Assembly (NCBI GenBank): GCA_040755295.1
Contig: JBFMBK010000004.1
Span: 124,001 to 188,000, forward strand
Source: Bacillota bacterium
GTDB lineage: Bacteria > Bacillota > Desulfotomaculia > Desulfotomaculales > Ammonificaceae
Reading direction: 5' to 3'
DNA length: 64,000 bases
A program made the position numbers and the translations under genes. The notes under the pieces were generated by a model, which did not search any database, was not told where the DNA came from, and was given only the letters and a program-made list of their open reading frames with translations. Below, piece after piece: positions 32,372-40,900 of this stretch. Positions within the stretch are counted from its first letter, which is position 1. Each line of letters begins with the position of its first letter.

Positions 32372-32863
32372 ATGATGCCTCGAATTCCCTGGTGGAAAGG
32401 CTTGCGTGGCGAATGGCTGGTTGTTGCCCAGGTTCCCCTGTTTGCACTTGCGGTCTTTGGGCCGCGTACGTGGTTGGGGTGGCCGAGCTGGACCTTTCCG
32501 TATACACTGCTCGGCTCTATTGCGGGGGGCGTCCTGATACCGGCGGGCGTCCTTTTAGTCATAACCGGCATACTTAGCCTGGGTGCAAATATTACTCCTC
32601 TGCCTTATCCTAGAGACCGGGCGACACTGGTAGAAACGGGGCCATATCGGCTTGTGCGCCACCCGATGTACAGCGGCGGGGTTCTTATGGCTTTCGGCTG
32701 GGCTTTCTGGGTCCACGGCTGGCTGACTATCGGTTATGCGGCAATTCTGTTCGTGTTCTTTGATGCCAAGTCGCGTATTGAAGAACGGTGGTTGAAAGAA
32801 AGATTCTCTGAATATGCCGCCTATCAAAAGCGTGTACGTAAACTGGTCCCGTTTATCTACTAA
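32372..32863 (+). CDS. Isoprenylcysteine carboxyl methyltransferase-like (ICMT/PEMT) membrane protein
   Basis: 163 residues. Four helices and the ICMT-type SAM-binding C-terminal motif are visible: LVETGPYRLVRHPMYSGGVL (about 88-107) and EERWLKERFSEYAAYQKRVR (about 133-152). Bacterial members methylate small lipid-like substrates, often of unknown identity. There is no CaaX system in bacteria, so the eukaryotic function does not carry over. Translation may start at either of two adjacent ATGs (32372, 32375). Confidence 0.85.
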   Translation: MMPRIPWWKGLRGEWLVVAQVPLFALAVFGPRTWLGWPSWTFPYTLLGSIAGGVLIPAGVLLVITGILSLGANITPLPYPRDRATLVETGPYRLVRHPMYSGGVLMAFGWAFWVHGWLTIGYAAILFVFFDAKSRIEERWLKERFSEYAAYQKRVRKLVPFIY

Positions 32864-32964
32864 CGCTGCAGACTATATTAAAAACGCCCCATGCGGCAAT
32901 CCGCACAACGAAGAATAAAAATCGGCGCTGGAAACGGAATTTGCCTGTTATCTGGTCTTTATTG

Positions 32965-33000
32965 TCTTGATTCATGGCGTTCTTGGCGTCTTGGCGGTTA
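32965..33000. repeat. Dispersed motif TTCTTGGCGTCTTGGCGGTT
   Basis: TTGATTCATGGCGTTCTTGG then CGTCTTGGCGGTTA. Related copies are at 9447-9477 and 10666-10681, and inverted at 36667-36690 and 36720-36741. It always lies between genes. Its function is unknown. Confidence 0.6.
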
Positions 33001-33024
33001 GATTTGTTTTCGGAGGAGGACTAA

Positions 33025-33762
33025 ATGCTAGACGATCCATACGAGGGGTTTGCGGAACGCTACGATAGGATGAAACCTAAAGACCCGCTTCGAGAGCGGT
33101 TCTTTCATGACCTTTTCGCGAAGCATCGGGTATCTGCAGTCCTTGATTGCGCGTGCGGCACCGGGCTTGATCTGATTCTGTTTGATTCCTTCGGCTGCAA
33201 GGTTCACGGCTCCGACCGCTCGGAGGCGATGCTTGCGCAAGCCCGCAAAAACATCGCGGAGGCGAAGAAAAACATTCCTCTCAGTAAAGTGGACTATCGC
33301 GAGTTGGACAAGCGCTTCGAAGCTGAATTCGATGCCGTCGTATGCATGAGCAACTCTATAAACGAATGCTTTGAAGATGCGGAGGTCCTTCGGGCGCTGC
33401 GGAGCATAAAATCCGTATTGCGTACGGGGGGCATTCTGGTGTTTGATCAAGGGCAGTCCGACGCAGGTATGAAAAAGCCTCCGAGGTTTGATCCTGCAGT
33501 GAATGACCGGGACTTTTCACGGCTGCTTGTGATGGATTACTCGCAGAACGTAATGGAGGTCGAGGTCTTTGATTTCATACACACTCAAGACGTTTTTGAT
33601 TTCAAACACTCGTCTTTTCGTATCCGGATCCGCCTCAAGGACGACTGGGACCGCATTCTTGCCGGGGCGGGATTCAGCAAGGTGGATTACGCGGGAGACT
33701 GGGAAGGTTCTCCTTACGATAAAGCATCGAGCAAACGACTGATTGCCGTGGCTCGGGAATAG
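33025..33762 (+). CDS. Class I SAM-dependent methyltransferase
   Basis: 245 residues, ATG behind GGAGGAGGACTAA. Motif I is VLDCACGTGLDLILF (about 40-54), the acidic motif II is VHGSDRSEAMLAQA, and motif III-like FDAVVCMSNSINECF is followed by GGILVFDQGQ. The N-terminus YEGFAERYDRM is typical of this methyltransferase group. It acts in the cytoplasm on an unknown small substrate. Its neighbour at 33821 is a cupin, which suggests nothing specific. Confidence 0.88.
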   Translation: MLDDPYEGFAERYDRMKPKDPLRERFFHDLFAKHRVSAVLDCACGTGLDLILFDSFGCKVHGSDRSEAMLAQARKNIAEAKKNIPLSKVDYRELDKRFEAEFDAVVCMSNSINECFEDAEVLRALRSIKSVLRTGGILVFDQGQSDAGMKKPPRFDPAVNDRDFSRLLVMDYSQNVMEVEVFDFIHTQDVFDFKHSSFRIRIRLKDDWDRILAGAGFSKVDYAGDWEGSPYDKASSKRLIAVARE

Positions 33763-33820
33763 AAGTTCCGTGATATACCGCGCGACCGGCATAAGTTGCC
33801 GGAAAGACGAAGGATAAAAA

Positions 33821-34135
33821 ATGGAACGGTATAAGATAGTATTCGATTCCCTGGCGTGGCAGGTTCCCGCGGCGGGCGTCCGGTTCAAGGTCTTTCGGGA
33901 CGGATCGATGCAGGTTCGGCTGGTGGAGTTCACTTCCGGGTTCGTCGAGCATGACTGGTGCGAGAAGGGCCATATCAGGGTCGTGCTCAAGGGCGAGCTT
34001 GAGATCGACTTCCGCGGCCGTATCGTGCATTACCCGGAAGGCTCGGGCATCTTCATTCCCGTCGGTCCGGAAAGCGGGCACAAGGCGGGGTCCGTTACTT
34101 CGAGCATCCTGCTCTTCCTGGTGGAAGAGGTATAG
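33821..34135 (+). CDS. Small cupin-domain protein
   Basis: 104 residues. The single beta-barrel cupin core is visible: VRLVEFTSGFVEHDWCEKGH (metal-binding motif 1 in variant form, with His and Glu), VLKGELEIDF, and GSGIFIPVGPESGHKA (motif 2 with G-x5-P-x-G and His). Such proteins bind small ligands or metals. The ribosome site is weak (CGAAGGATAAAAA). It could be coupled to the methyltransferase 58 bases upstream. Confidence 0.8.
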   Translation: MERYKIVFDSLAWQVPAAGVRFKVFRDGSMQVRLVEFTSGFVEHDWCEKGHIRVVLKGELEIDFRGRIVHYPEGSGIFIPVGPESGHKAGSVTSSILLFLVEEV

Positions 34136-34161
34136 CTTCCCGGGACCGCTTTACGTTTTAG

Positions 34162-34320
34162 AATCATTTACTCGCCGTTCATCCCACGCTTATCCGGGAC
34201 GGGGATACGGTGATCCTGGTGGACACCGGGTTTCCCGGCCTCCTCGCGAAGTTCCGCGAGGCGACGGGGAAGGCCGGTGTACTTTTTGATAAGCTTAGCA
34301 AGGTTATTATGCACTTCTGA
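34162..34320 (+). pseudogene. N-terminal remnant of an MBL-fold hydrolase
   Basis: The frame reads HPTLIRDGDTVILVDTGFPG, LLAKFREATGKAGVLFDKLS and KVIMHF, then stops at 34318. This is the first part of a metallo-beta-lactamase fold protein: the TVILVDTG strand precedes the usual THxHxDH motif, which would come right where the frame ends (KVIMTH expected, KVIMHF found). No metal ligands remain, so it is a non-functional stub. Confidence 0.6.
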
Positions 34321-34333
34321 AAGTTAATTCCGA

Positions 34334-35299
34334 CTACCATATCTTGACGATATCCACGTCCTTGTAGTAATACCGGATGATGTCGTCCGCCTTTTTGCCG
34401 CGGCGCGCCAGTTCCTGCGCGCCCCACTGGCTCATGCCGACGCCGTGGCCGAACCCCTTGCCTTCGAAAACCACCTTGTTTCCCTCCACGCGCGCGCCGG
34501 TGAGCAGGGTGGATTTCATCCGGGTGCTGTCGAGCGCCTTGCGTAGCTCCACTGCGGGGACTTCCACGCCGCCTATGCGGATGCGGGTGGCGCGTCCGGA
34601 GGGGCCTCTTTGGGAGATGTCGACGGCACTGAACTCACGGGGCGCCGCGCCCAGGCTTTGCACGGCGTTTGTAACCTCCTGTTTGTCGAAGGTCGCGCGC
34701 CAGGCGGCGTAGCCTTTGGGCGCGCCGGGTCCTTCAGCCGAATCGGCCACCTTGGTGTAAGGCGGTTCAGCGTACTCGTAGTTAAGGCCCTCTTTGGCCT
34801 TTGCGGTCAACCCGCCGGCGTGGGCGTGAAACCAGGCTTTGATATACCGGCCGTTATAAACGGCCACCCGGCCCCGGGTCCGGTTCACGGCCTGTTTTAT
34901 ACGATCGTTGACGTTTTGGGGCGCCCAGGCCTGCGCTTCTTCGAAGGAAGTGGAGATGTCGGCGGCGGGATTCACGGTCGAGTGCTTGTGTCCCGCGACA
35001 AATTCAAGCGCGTGGGTGCGGGCCAGGATGGCCTGTGCGGCCAGGGCTTCCGCGGGAAACGAGCTTTTCATTTCGCCGGCCGTTACTGCTTCAACGTATT
35101 TTTCTAAAGGCATTTCCCTTAGCTGCCCTTCCTGGGCCACAAAAACCTTAATGTGCGGTTCCTTACCGGCGCCCCGGCTTATTTCCTTCGGAATATCCGG
35201 AAGCTGCAGCGGCTTCCGCGCCGCTTTAGGGGCGCAGCCGTAGATGAGTAGAAAGAATACGCTTGCGAGAACCATTATCGGTAGCAGTCGAATGCGCAC
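34334..35299 (-). CDS. SpoIID/LytB-domain lipoprotein (peptidoglycan amidase-enhancer type)
   Basis: 321 residues from a GTG at 35299 behind GGGAGTG. The signal peptide ends at the lipobox LIYGC (cysteine about 22). The SpoIID domain is unmistakable: MPLEKYVEAVTAGEMKSSFP, AEALAAQAILARTHALEF, FHAHAGGLTAKA and the C-terminal GKGFGHGVGMSQWGAQELAR. SpoIID is a lytic transglycosylase acting with SpoIIP in engulfment. This shorter lipoprotein version probably remodels peptidoglycan but is not necessarily the sporulation gene, which usually lies near spoIIQ. Stands alone. Confidence 0.9.
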   Translation of the reverse strand: MRIRLLPIMVLASVFFLLIYGCAPKAARKPLQLPDIPKEISRGAGKEPHIKVFVAQEGQLREMPLEKYVEAVTAGEMKSSFPAEALAAQAILARTHALEFVAGHKHSTVNPAADISTSFEEAQAWAPQNVNDRIKQAVNRTRGRVAVYNGRYIKAWFHAHAGGLTAKAKEGLNYEYAEPPYTKVADSAEGPGAPKGYAAWRATFDKQEVTNAVQSLGAAPREFSAVDISQRGPSGRATRIRIGGVEVPAVELRKALDSTRMKSTLLTGARVEGNKVVFEGKGFGHGVGMSQWGAQELARRGKKADDIIRYYYKDVDIVKIW

Positions 35300-35520
35300 G
35301 CAGACACTCCCGTCGGGTTTTTATTTATAGATTGGCCTACGGGACGGTTTTTTATTTCAGGCCGGCGCCGGTAATAAGGGGCTCCTACTATTGTCTACTG
35401 ATTATATATTCCGTGCGGCGCAAGAAAGGGATTTAAGCGAAAAAGGAAGAATAGACTGAAAGAAGACGTTTAAAAGGAGTTTCCCATAATGCTATAGCAA
35501 CATAAAGGATGAGAATCGGG

Positions 35521-35703
35521 AGACCCGTGAGCTTGAAACTTAGAAACAGATGCGTAACATAAACGGAGCGCGACGAGAAGCAAGTAGAGCACGAAGGAAG
35601 ACACCGGACGGAGCGGAGCGTACTCGAAACGTACATGAGCATCCGGCCGGCGGCGCCGACAAAGCTATACGCAGCTTATCGTCGCGCCCTACGAAAGAAC
35701 GAT
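35521..35703 (+). ncRNA. Structured leader-like element, copy B (upstream of ddl)
   Basis: Shares AGACCCGTGAGCTTG, GCGTAAC and ACGGAGCGC with copy C, and AGAAGCAAGTAGAGC and GACAAAGCT with copy A. The closing stem is GCGCGACGA (35568-35576) with TCGTCGCGC (35679-35687). Inside are CCGGA/TCCGG with inner GTAC/GTAC, and AAGCT/AGCTT. Followed by TACGAAAGAACGAT just before the AGAGGAGG ribosome site of ddl. Compared with copy C one base pair of the closing stem changes from G-C to A-T on both sides. Confidence 0.6.
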
Positions 35704-35725
35704 TATTTTCAGAGGAGGCGCTGCG

Positions 35726-36649
35726 GTGCGCGTTGCGGTGTTGTTGGGCGGTCGTTCGGCGGAGCGGGAGGTATCGCTCAGGTCCGGTGAGGCCGTATAC
35801 AAGGCGCTTGCGGAAAGAGGAATGGATGCCGTCAAGATAGACGCGGGGCCGGATGTGGCGGAAAGGCTGCGGGCGGAGCGCCCGGACGTTGCTTTCATCG
35901 CCTTGCACGGCAAAGGCGGCGAGGACGGGTGTATCCAGGGCCTGTTGGAGATTATGGGTATTCCTTATACGGGCCCCGGGGTTTTGACCAGCGCGCTGGC
36001 GATGAACAAGATAGCCACAAAGAGGGTTTTGACGGCGGGCGAGGTTCCCACACCCCCGTATGCGGTTATCGAGCCGGAACCGGAGGAGGCCCTTGCGGCA
36101 ATGGCGGCGCGGGCGGCAAAAGTGATGCCCCCGCCGGTAGTGGTCAAGGCGCCGACCCAGGGCTCGTCCATCGGTATGAGCATAGTCCGGAGCAGGGAAG
36201 GACTTGGGCAGGCGCTGGAAGATTCCCTGCGGTTCGACCCAGTTGTTCTGATCGAGAGATTCATTCCCGGGATGGAGGTGACCGCGGCGGTTTTGGGCAA
36301 CGCTGAGCCGGTGGTGCTTCCGCTTCTCGAGATAGTCTCCGCGACGGGGGTTTATGACTACGAATCCAAGTACACCCCGGGAATGAGCGACCATATCATT
36401 CCGCCCAGGCTGGCGGAGGATGTGCAGCGGCGGATAGCGGCTTTGGCGCTCGAAACGTATAAGCTCCTGGGCTGCCGCGGCTTTTCGCGCGTGGACTTCA
36501 TTGTCGGCGACAATACGGAGCCCTATGTCCTGGAGGTGAACACCATCCCGGGACTGACAGAGGTAAGCCTGTTCCCGGATGCCGCGCGGGCCGCGGGGAT
36601 TACTTTCGGGGACCTGGTCGAGCGGTTGATTCGGTTTGCGATCGAATAG
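35726..36649 (+). CDS. ddl: D-alanine--D-alanine ligase
   Basis: 307 residues from a GTG behind AGAGGAGGCGCTGCG. The signature 1 is AFIALHGKGGEDGCIQGLLE. ATP-grasp elements VVVKAPTQGSSIGMSIV and VLIERFIPGMEVTAAVLG, and signature 2 GCRGFSRVDFIV followed by VLEVNTIPGLTEVSLFP, are all present. The enzyme makes D-Ala-D-Ala for peptidoglycan in the cytoplasm. The serine/tyrosine region for D-Ala versus D-Lac has YDYESKYTPGMSDHIIPP, with tyrosine consistent with D-Ala. Monocistronic, downstream of structured element B. Confidence 0.96.
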   Translation: MRVAVLLGGRSAEREVSLRSGEAVYKALAERGMDAVKIDAGPDVAERLRAERPDVAFIALHGKGGEDGCIQGLLEIMGIPYTGPGVLTSALAMNKIATKRVLTAGEVPTPPYAVIEPEPEEALAAMAARAAKVMPPPVVVKAPTQGSSIGMSIVRSREGLGQALEDSLRFDPVVLIERFIPGMEVTAAVLGNAEPVVLPLLEIVSATGVYDYESKYTPGMSDHIIPPRLAEDVQRRIAALALETYKLLGCRGFSRVDFIVGDNTEPYVLEVNTIPGLTEVSLFPDAARAAGITFGDLVERLIRFAIE

Positions 36650-36666
36650 CCAGCGTCGGGGGCGGG

Positions 36667-36817
36667 TTGAACCGCCAAGAACGCCAAGGGTGTAAAGAAT
36701 TATTAGAAATAGGGGCAGTTGAACCGCCAAGAACGCCAAGGGCGGGATTTTTAGAGTTCTTAGGGGAATATATTGCTTTTAAGTTTCCGATTCTTTCTTG
36801 GCGCCATGGCGGTTTTG
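36667..36817. repeat. Two direct and one inverted copies of the GGCGTTCTTGGCGGTT-type motif
   Basis: GAACCGCCAAGAACGCCAAG occurs at about 36668-36687 and 36721-36740. The opposite orientation (TTCTTGGCGCCATGGCGGTT) is at 36795-36814. The element thus forms a long palindrome between ddl and deoC. Confidence 0.65.
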
Positions 36818-36863
36818 TAAAATGTATCAGCTTTTTGTTCGAAATTTGTTTAAGGATGCAGTG

Positions 36864-37562
36864 ATGAGTATGCAATTAACCCGGGAAGAGTTGGCCTGCA
36901 TGATCGACCACACGCTGCTGCGTCCCGAAGCGACGCGCGACGATATCCGCAGGCTTTGCCGCGAAGCGGTCGAAAACGGTTTCGGCGCGGTCTGCGTGAA
37001 TCCTGCTTACGTGCCTCTTTCGGCAGTAGAACTGGGAGACTCGGGGGTACGGGTCTGCACGGTGATCGGTTTCCCCCTCGGCGCCACCAGCGTCGCGGGG
37101 AAGATGGCGGAAGCGGACCGGGCGGCGCGCGACGGCGCGGCGGAATTCGACGTGGTGCTTAACCTCGGGGCTTTAAAAGAGCATAACTTACCGTACCTGG
37201 AACAGGAACTTAAAGCGGTAATCGCGGCGGCAAGGGGAGTGCGGCCCGACGCTTTAATCAAGGTGATCCTGGAAACCGCGCTCTGGGACGACGAGGAAAA
37301 GCTTTTGGGCTGCAGGGTCGCGGTTGAACGGGGCGCCGACATGGTGAAGACCTCAACCGGCTTCGGACCGGGAGGGGCGACGGAAGCCGACGTCCGGCTG
37401 CTGAGGGGTGCGGTGGGCAAAGTCATCGGCGTTAAGGCGGCGGGGGGTATCAGGGACCTGGATACCGCGCTGCGGATGGCCGCCGCCGGGGCGAGCCGGA
37501 TCGGGACAAGTTCCGGGGTGAAAATCATCGGGGAGTGGAAAAGAAGGTTCCAAACGGGATAA
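36864..37562 (+). CDS. deoC: Deoxyribose-phosphate aldolase
   Basis: 232 residues from the ATG at 36864 behind AAGGATG (other ATGs lie close by, and the frame extends upstream into repeats). Typical DeoC features are MIDHTLLRPEATRDDIRRLC, the VCVNPAYVPLS strand, CTVIGFPLGATSVAGKMAEA, EFDVVLNLGAL (Asp), the Schiff-base lysine in DMVKTSTGFGPGGAT, and IGVKAAGGIRDLDTALRM. It splits 2-deoxyribose-5-phosphate to glyceraldehyde-3-phosphate and acetaldehyde. It belongs to nucleoside catabolism, although no deo neighbours are present. Confidence 0.95.
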   Translation: MSMQLTREELACMIDHTLLRPEATRDDIRRLCREAVENGFGAVCVNPAYVPLSAVELGDSGVRVCTVIGFPLGATSVAGKMAEADRAARDGAAEFDVVLNLGALKEHNLPYLEQELKAVIAAARGVRPDALIKVILETALWDDEEKLLGCRVAVERGADMVKTSTGFGPGGATEADVRLLRGAVGKVIGVKAAGGIRDLDTALRMAAAGASRIGTSSGVKIIGEWKRRFQTG

Positions 37563-37607
37563 GCGGAGTCGCAAAGCGGTTTCCCCAACGGGAGAGGGGT
37601 GCGTTCG

Positions 37608-37682
37608 TTGAGCTGGAAAGAAGTATTACTGGTCGTCGTAATCGCCGCGGCCGTGGTTTTCTGGTATTTTTCATCTCCTTGA
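37608..37682 (+). CDS. 24-residue single-helix membrane micro-protein (copy 1)
   Basis: A TTG start lies behind GGGAGAGGGGTGCGTTCG. It begins MSWKEVLLVVVIAAAVV and ends FWYFSSP: a short basic start and one hydrophobic helix. It is paralogous to the 26-residue protein at 37793-37873 (identical MSWK-V-LV--- pattern). Both are followed by the same hairpin region. Conservation between the two copies at protein level, with different codons, supports real translation. Confidence 0.6.
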   Translation: MSWKEVLLVVVIAAAVVFWYFSSP

Positions 37683-37792
37683 GGCCCGCGCGGCAAGTGC
37701 TGAGGTCCTCGGCACACGGATTACGGATCGCGGGTTAAGTTCAAAGTTCAAGGTTCAAAGTTTTTTGTCCGGGATAAGGAAGGGTGAGTACA

Positions 37793-37873
37793 ATGAGCTG
37801 GAAGTCTGTTTTCCTGGTTCTTATGGTCATGGCCGTGGTCGCTTATTATCTGTCTTCTTTCACTTCGACTTGA
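37793..37873 (+). CDS. 26-residue single-helix membrane micro-protein (copy 2)
   Basis: An ATG start lies behind AAGGAAGGGTGAGTACA, an excellent ribosome site. It begins MSWKSVFLVLMVMAVVAYYL and ends SSFTST. It has one predicted membrane helix. It lies in tandem with copy 1 and before the bidirectional terminator at 37921. The spacer between them contains the low-complexity GTTCAAAGTTCAAGGTTCAA (37737-37756). Confidence 0.65.
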   Translation: MSWKSVFLVLMVMAVVAYYLSSFTST

Positions 37874-37920
37874 GGGGCGGGTTAGTGCTGAGGTTCAGCA
37901 CAAACGATTTAACGGGAGAA

Positions 37921-37957
37921 AAAACCGGCCGCCGGAAAAGCGGCCGGTTTTTTATGC
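37921..37957. terminator. Strong bidirectional terminator between micro-proteins and giant surface gene
   Basis: AAAACCGGCCGC (37921-37932) pairs perfectly with GCGGCCGGTTTT (37940-37951), and T-runs exist on both strands. It ends both the plus-strand micro-protein transcript and the minus-strand 1252-residue gene (stop at 37963). Confidence 0.85.
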
Positions 37958-37962
37958 CCGAA

Positions 37963-40900
37963 TCATCTCATCAAGCCGGCTGTGGCAACGTTGTTTTGGT
38001 CGGTCACGGCATTTCCGAATGTAGTATCGCTGGCAATGCACGGTTCAACCTCGGCCTCGGTAATTGTAGGGGTCTTAAAGATCTTGAGTAATTGAGTTCC
38101 GTCGAGTTTTTGCTGGATGACCGCGATCTCGTCAATACCTTCGCCTTCGCCGTCGGGGAAGCCGTCAACATCCACTCCGGCTATGGCTGTTTTCCCAGTG
38201 TTTTCATATACACTACCAAAGGTTGTGTCGCTGGCGAGAAGAGGCGCGGCTTCCCCGTTAACGGTGTTCGGAACCTCAAGTATCAGGAGAACTTGTGTTC
38301 CATCAAGTTTCTGTTTGAGGACCGCGATTTCTTCCGCCCCGCCGCCGTCGTAGTCAACGCCCGCGAGTGCTACCTTGTTGCTGTCCTCATAAACATTACC
38401 GAAAGTGGTATCGCTGGCAATGCAAGGCTCGATTTCATCCCCTACCGTTGTCGGGGCTTGGAATATCTTGAGCATCTGTGTACCGTCCAGTTTCTGCTGG
38501 ATAACCGCGATTTCGTCGATACCGTCACCGTTGATGTCTACCCCGGCTACGGCTGTCTTTCTGGTATCCTCGTAAACGTTCCCGAAGGTGGTATCGCTGG
38601 CGATGCAAGGCTCGATTTCATCCCCTACCGTTGTCGGGGCTTGGAATATCTTGAGCATCTGTGTACCGTCCAGTTTCTGCTGGATAACCGCGATTTCGTC
38701 GATACCGTCACCGTTGATGTCCACCCCGGCTATGGCTGTCTTTCTGGTATCCTCGTAAATGTTCCCGAAAGTGGTATTGCTGGCTAATGCAGGCTCGATT
38801 TCATCACCAACGCTTTCGGGGAGATGATAAATTAGTAGTTTTTGTCTGCCGTCCAGTTGCTGACTGAGCACCGCAAGTGTAGGGGAAGTTGCTTTAATGT
38901 AACCTGTTCTCGTTTTATTGTTCGAACCACCGGGACCCGATACGGTGAGGCTCACCGTGTAATTGCCGGAACCGGAGTATAAATGGGACGGATTACGCTG
39001 CGTACTCGTTTGCCCGTCACCAAAACTCCATGACCAGGAAGTTATACTACCTATTGATTTGTCGGTGAATGAGACCTCAAGGGGTACTAAGCCCCTGGCA
39101 GGGCTGGCGGAAAAATCGGCTGCCGGCGGCTGAATGTACGCCGCTCCAGGAACGACTCTTCCAGTTATATTGTCGGCGGTATACCCGCTGTCACAACTCC
39201 ACCAGCCGCTTGACCCCTGATACTGAAAGGATGAGCCGGTCGACAGCCAGGCATGGATCCTGACGGCGCCGCTGCTGTAATCGTAGAAGGCCGCGACATC
39301 ATCCTCGCCGTCTCCGTTGAAGTCGCCGGATACTACTCGTCCGGTGATCAGGCCGGCGGTGTACCCGGTTGAACTCCACCAGCCGCCCGACCCCTGATAC
39401 TGGAAGGACGAGCCGGTCGACAGCCAGGTATGGATTCTGGTAGCGCCGCTGCCGTAATCGTAGAAGGCCGCGACATCATCCTCGCCGTCCCCGTTGAAGT
39501 CGCCGGATACTACTCGTCCGGTGATTTTGCCGGCGGTGTACCCGGTTGAACTCCACCAGCCGCCCGATCCCTGATACTGGAAGGACAAACCCGTCGACAG
39601 CCAGGTATGGATTCTGGTAGCGCCGCTGCCGTAATCGTAGAACGCCGCAATATCATTTTTACCGTCGCCGTTAATATCTCCGGAAATTATTCTTCCAGTT
39701 ATATTGTCGGCGGTATACCCGCTGTCACAACTCCACCAGCCGCTTGACCCCTGATACTGGAAGGATGAGCCGGTCGACAGCCAGGTATGGATTCTGGTAG
39801 CGCCGCTGCCGTAATCGTAGAACGCCGCGACGTCATCCTTGCCGTCCCCGTTGAAGTCGCCGGATACTACTCGTCCGGTGATCAGGCCGGCGGTGTACCC
39901 GGTCGAACTCCACCAACCGCCTGATCCCTGATACTGGAGGGACAAACCCGTCGACAGCCAGGTATGGATTCTGGTAGTACCACTGCCGTAATCATAGAAT
40001 GCTGCTATGTCGTTTCTACCGTCTCCGTTAAAGTCCCCCGCTACGACTCTATTGGTTGTATTGCCGACGGTATAACCGCTGTCACATTTCCACCATCCAT
40101 CAGGTCCCTGATACTGAACGGACGAACCCGTTGAGAGCCAGGTATGGATTCTGGCGGCGCCGCTGCCGTAATCGTAAAGTGCCGCAATATCAGCTTTGCC
40201 GTCGCTATTAAAATCATGCTTCATTGAAGGTCCGGTGCCAGGTCTATTAATACATATCGTCTTGGTGAGGGTGAAATCTTCGGAGCCGCTTACCGTCAGG
40301 GTGACCGTGTAGGTGCCGGCGGCGGTGTATTTGTGCAAAGGGTGTATCTCATAGCCGGTTGACCCGTCGCCGAAGTCCCACTCAAATGAGTAAGCCCCGC
40401 CGAAAGCCTGGGAGAGGAACTGTACACAGCGGGGAATCGACCCGACCTGTTCTTCCACCATTACGAAATCCGCCGCGGGATCGGGAACAGAAGCGAACCC
40501 GCAGTCCACATAGTAATCGTCGCCGTACGCCATTGTCCAGTAACCGCCGGACCAGAAACCGTCCCCGCCGGGACGGGCGTTGTATGCATACCGGTAAATA
40601 TACTCGTCGTCGGAACCCGACAGCTTGTAGCTCATGACGACGGCGCCTTCACACAGAGAAAGATCGTATACACCGTTAGTGCCCAGTTCCTTATACACGA
40701 AAGAATGTTTAAAAGGGTCATATGCCCATGCGGAAACAACGCCGTTGCTTGTTTCGGCTACGAATACCCCGTCACCCCACCAGAAGTTTTCAACACCGGC
40801 GCCGCTTATGACCTGCCCACCGTGCCATTTGTGGTCAACAAAGTCATAAATGAAAAGGTCTGCGCCCAGGCTGTATTCAAACAAAACCATATCGCCGCAG

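Noticed and set aside
38400-38760. CRISPR-like regularly spaced repeats
   Set aside because: The periodic repeats are in-frame protein repeats of a secreted protein, with no short direct repeats separated by unique spacers.
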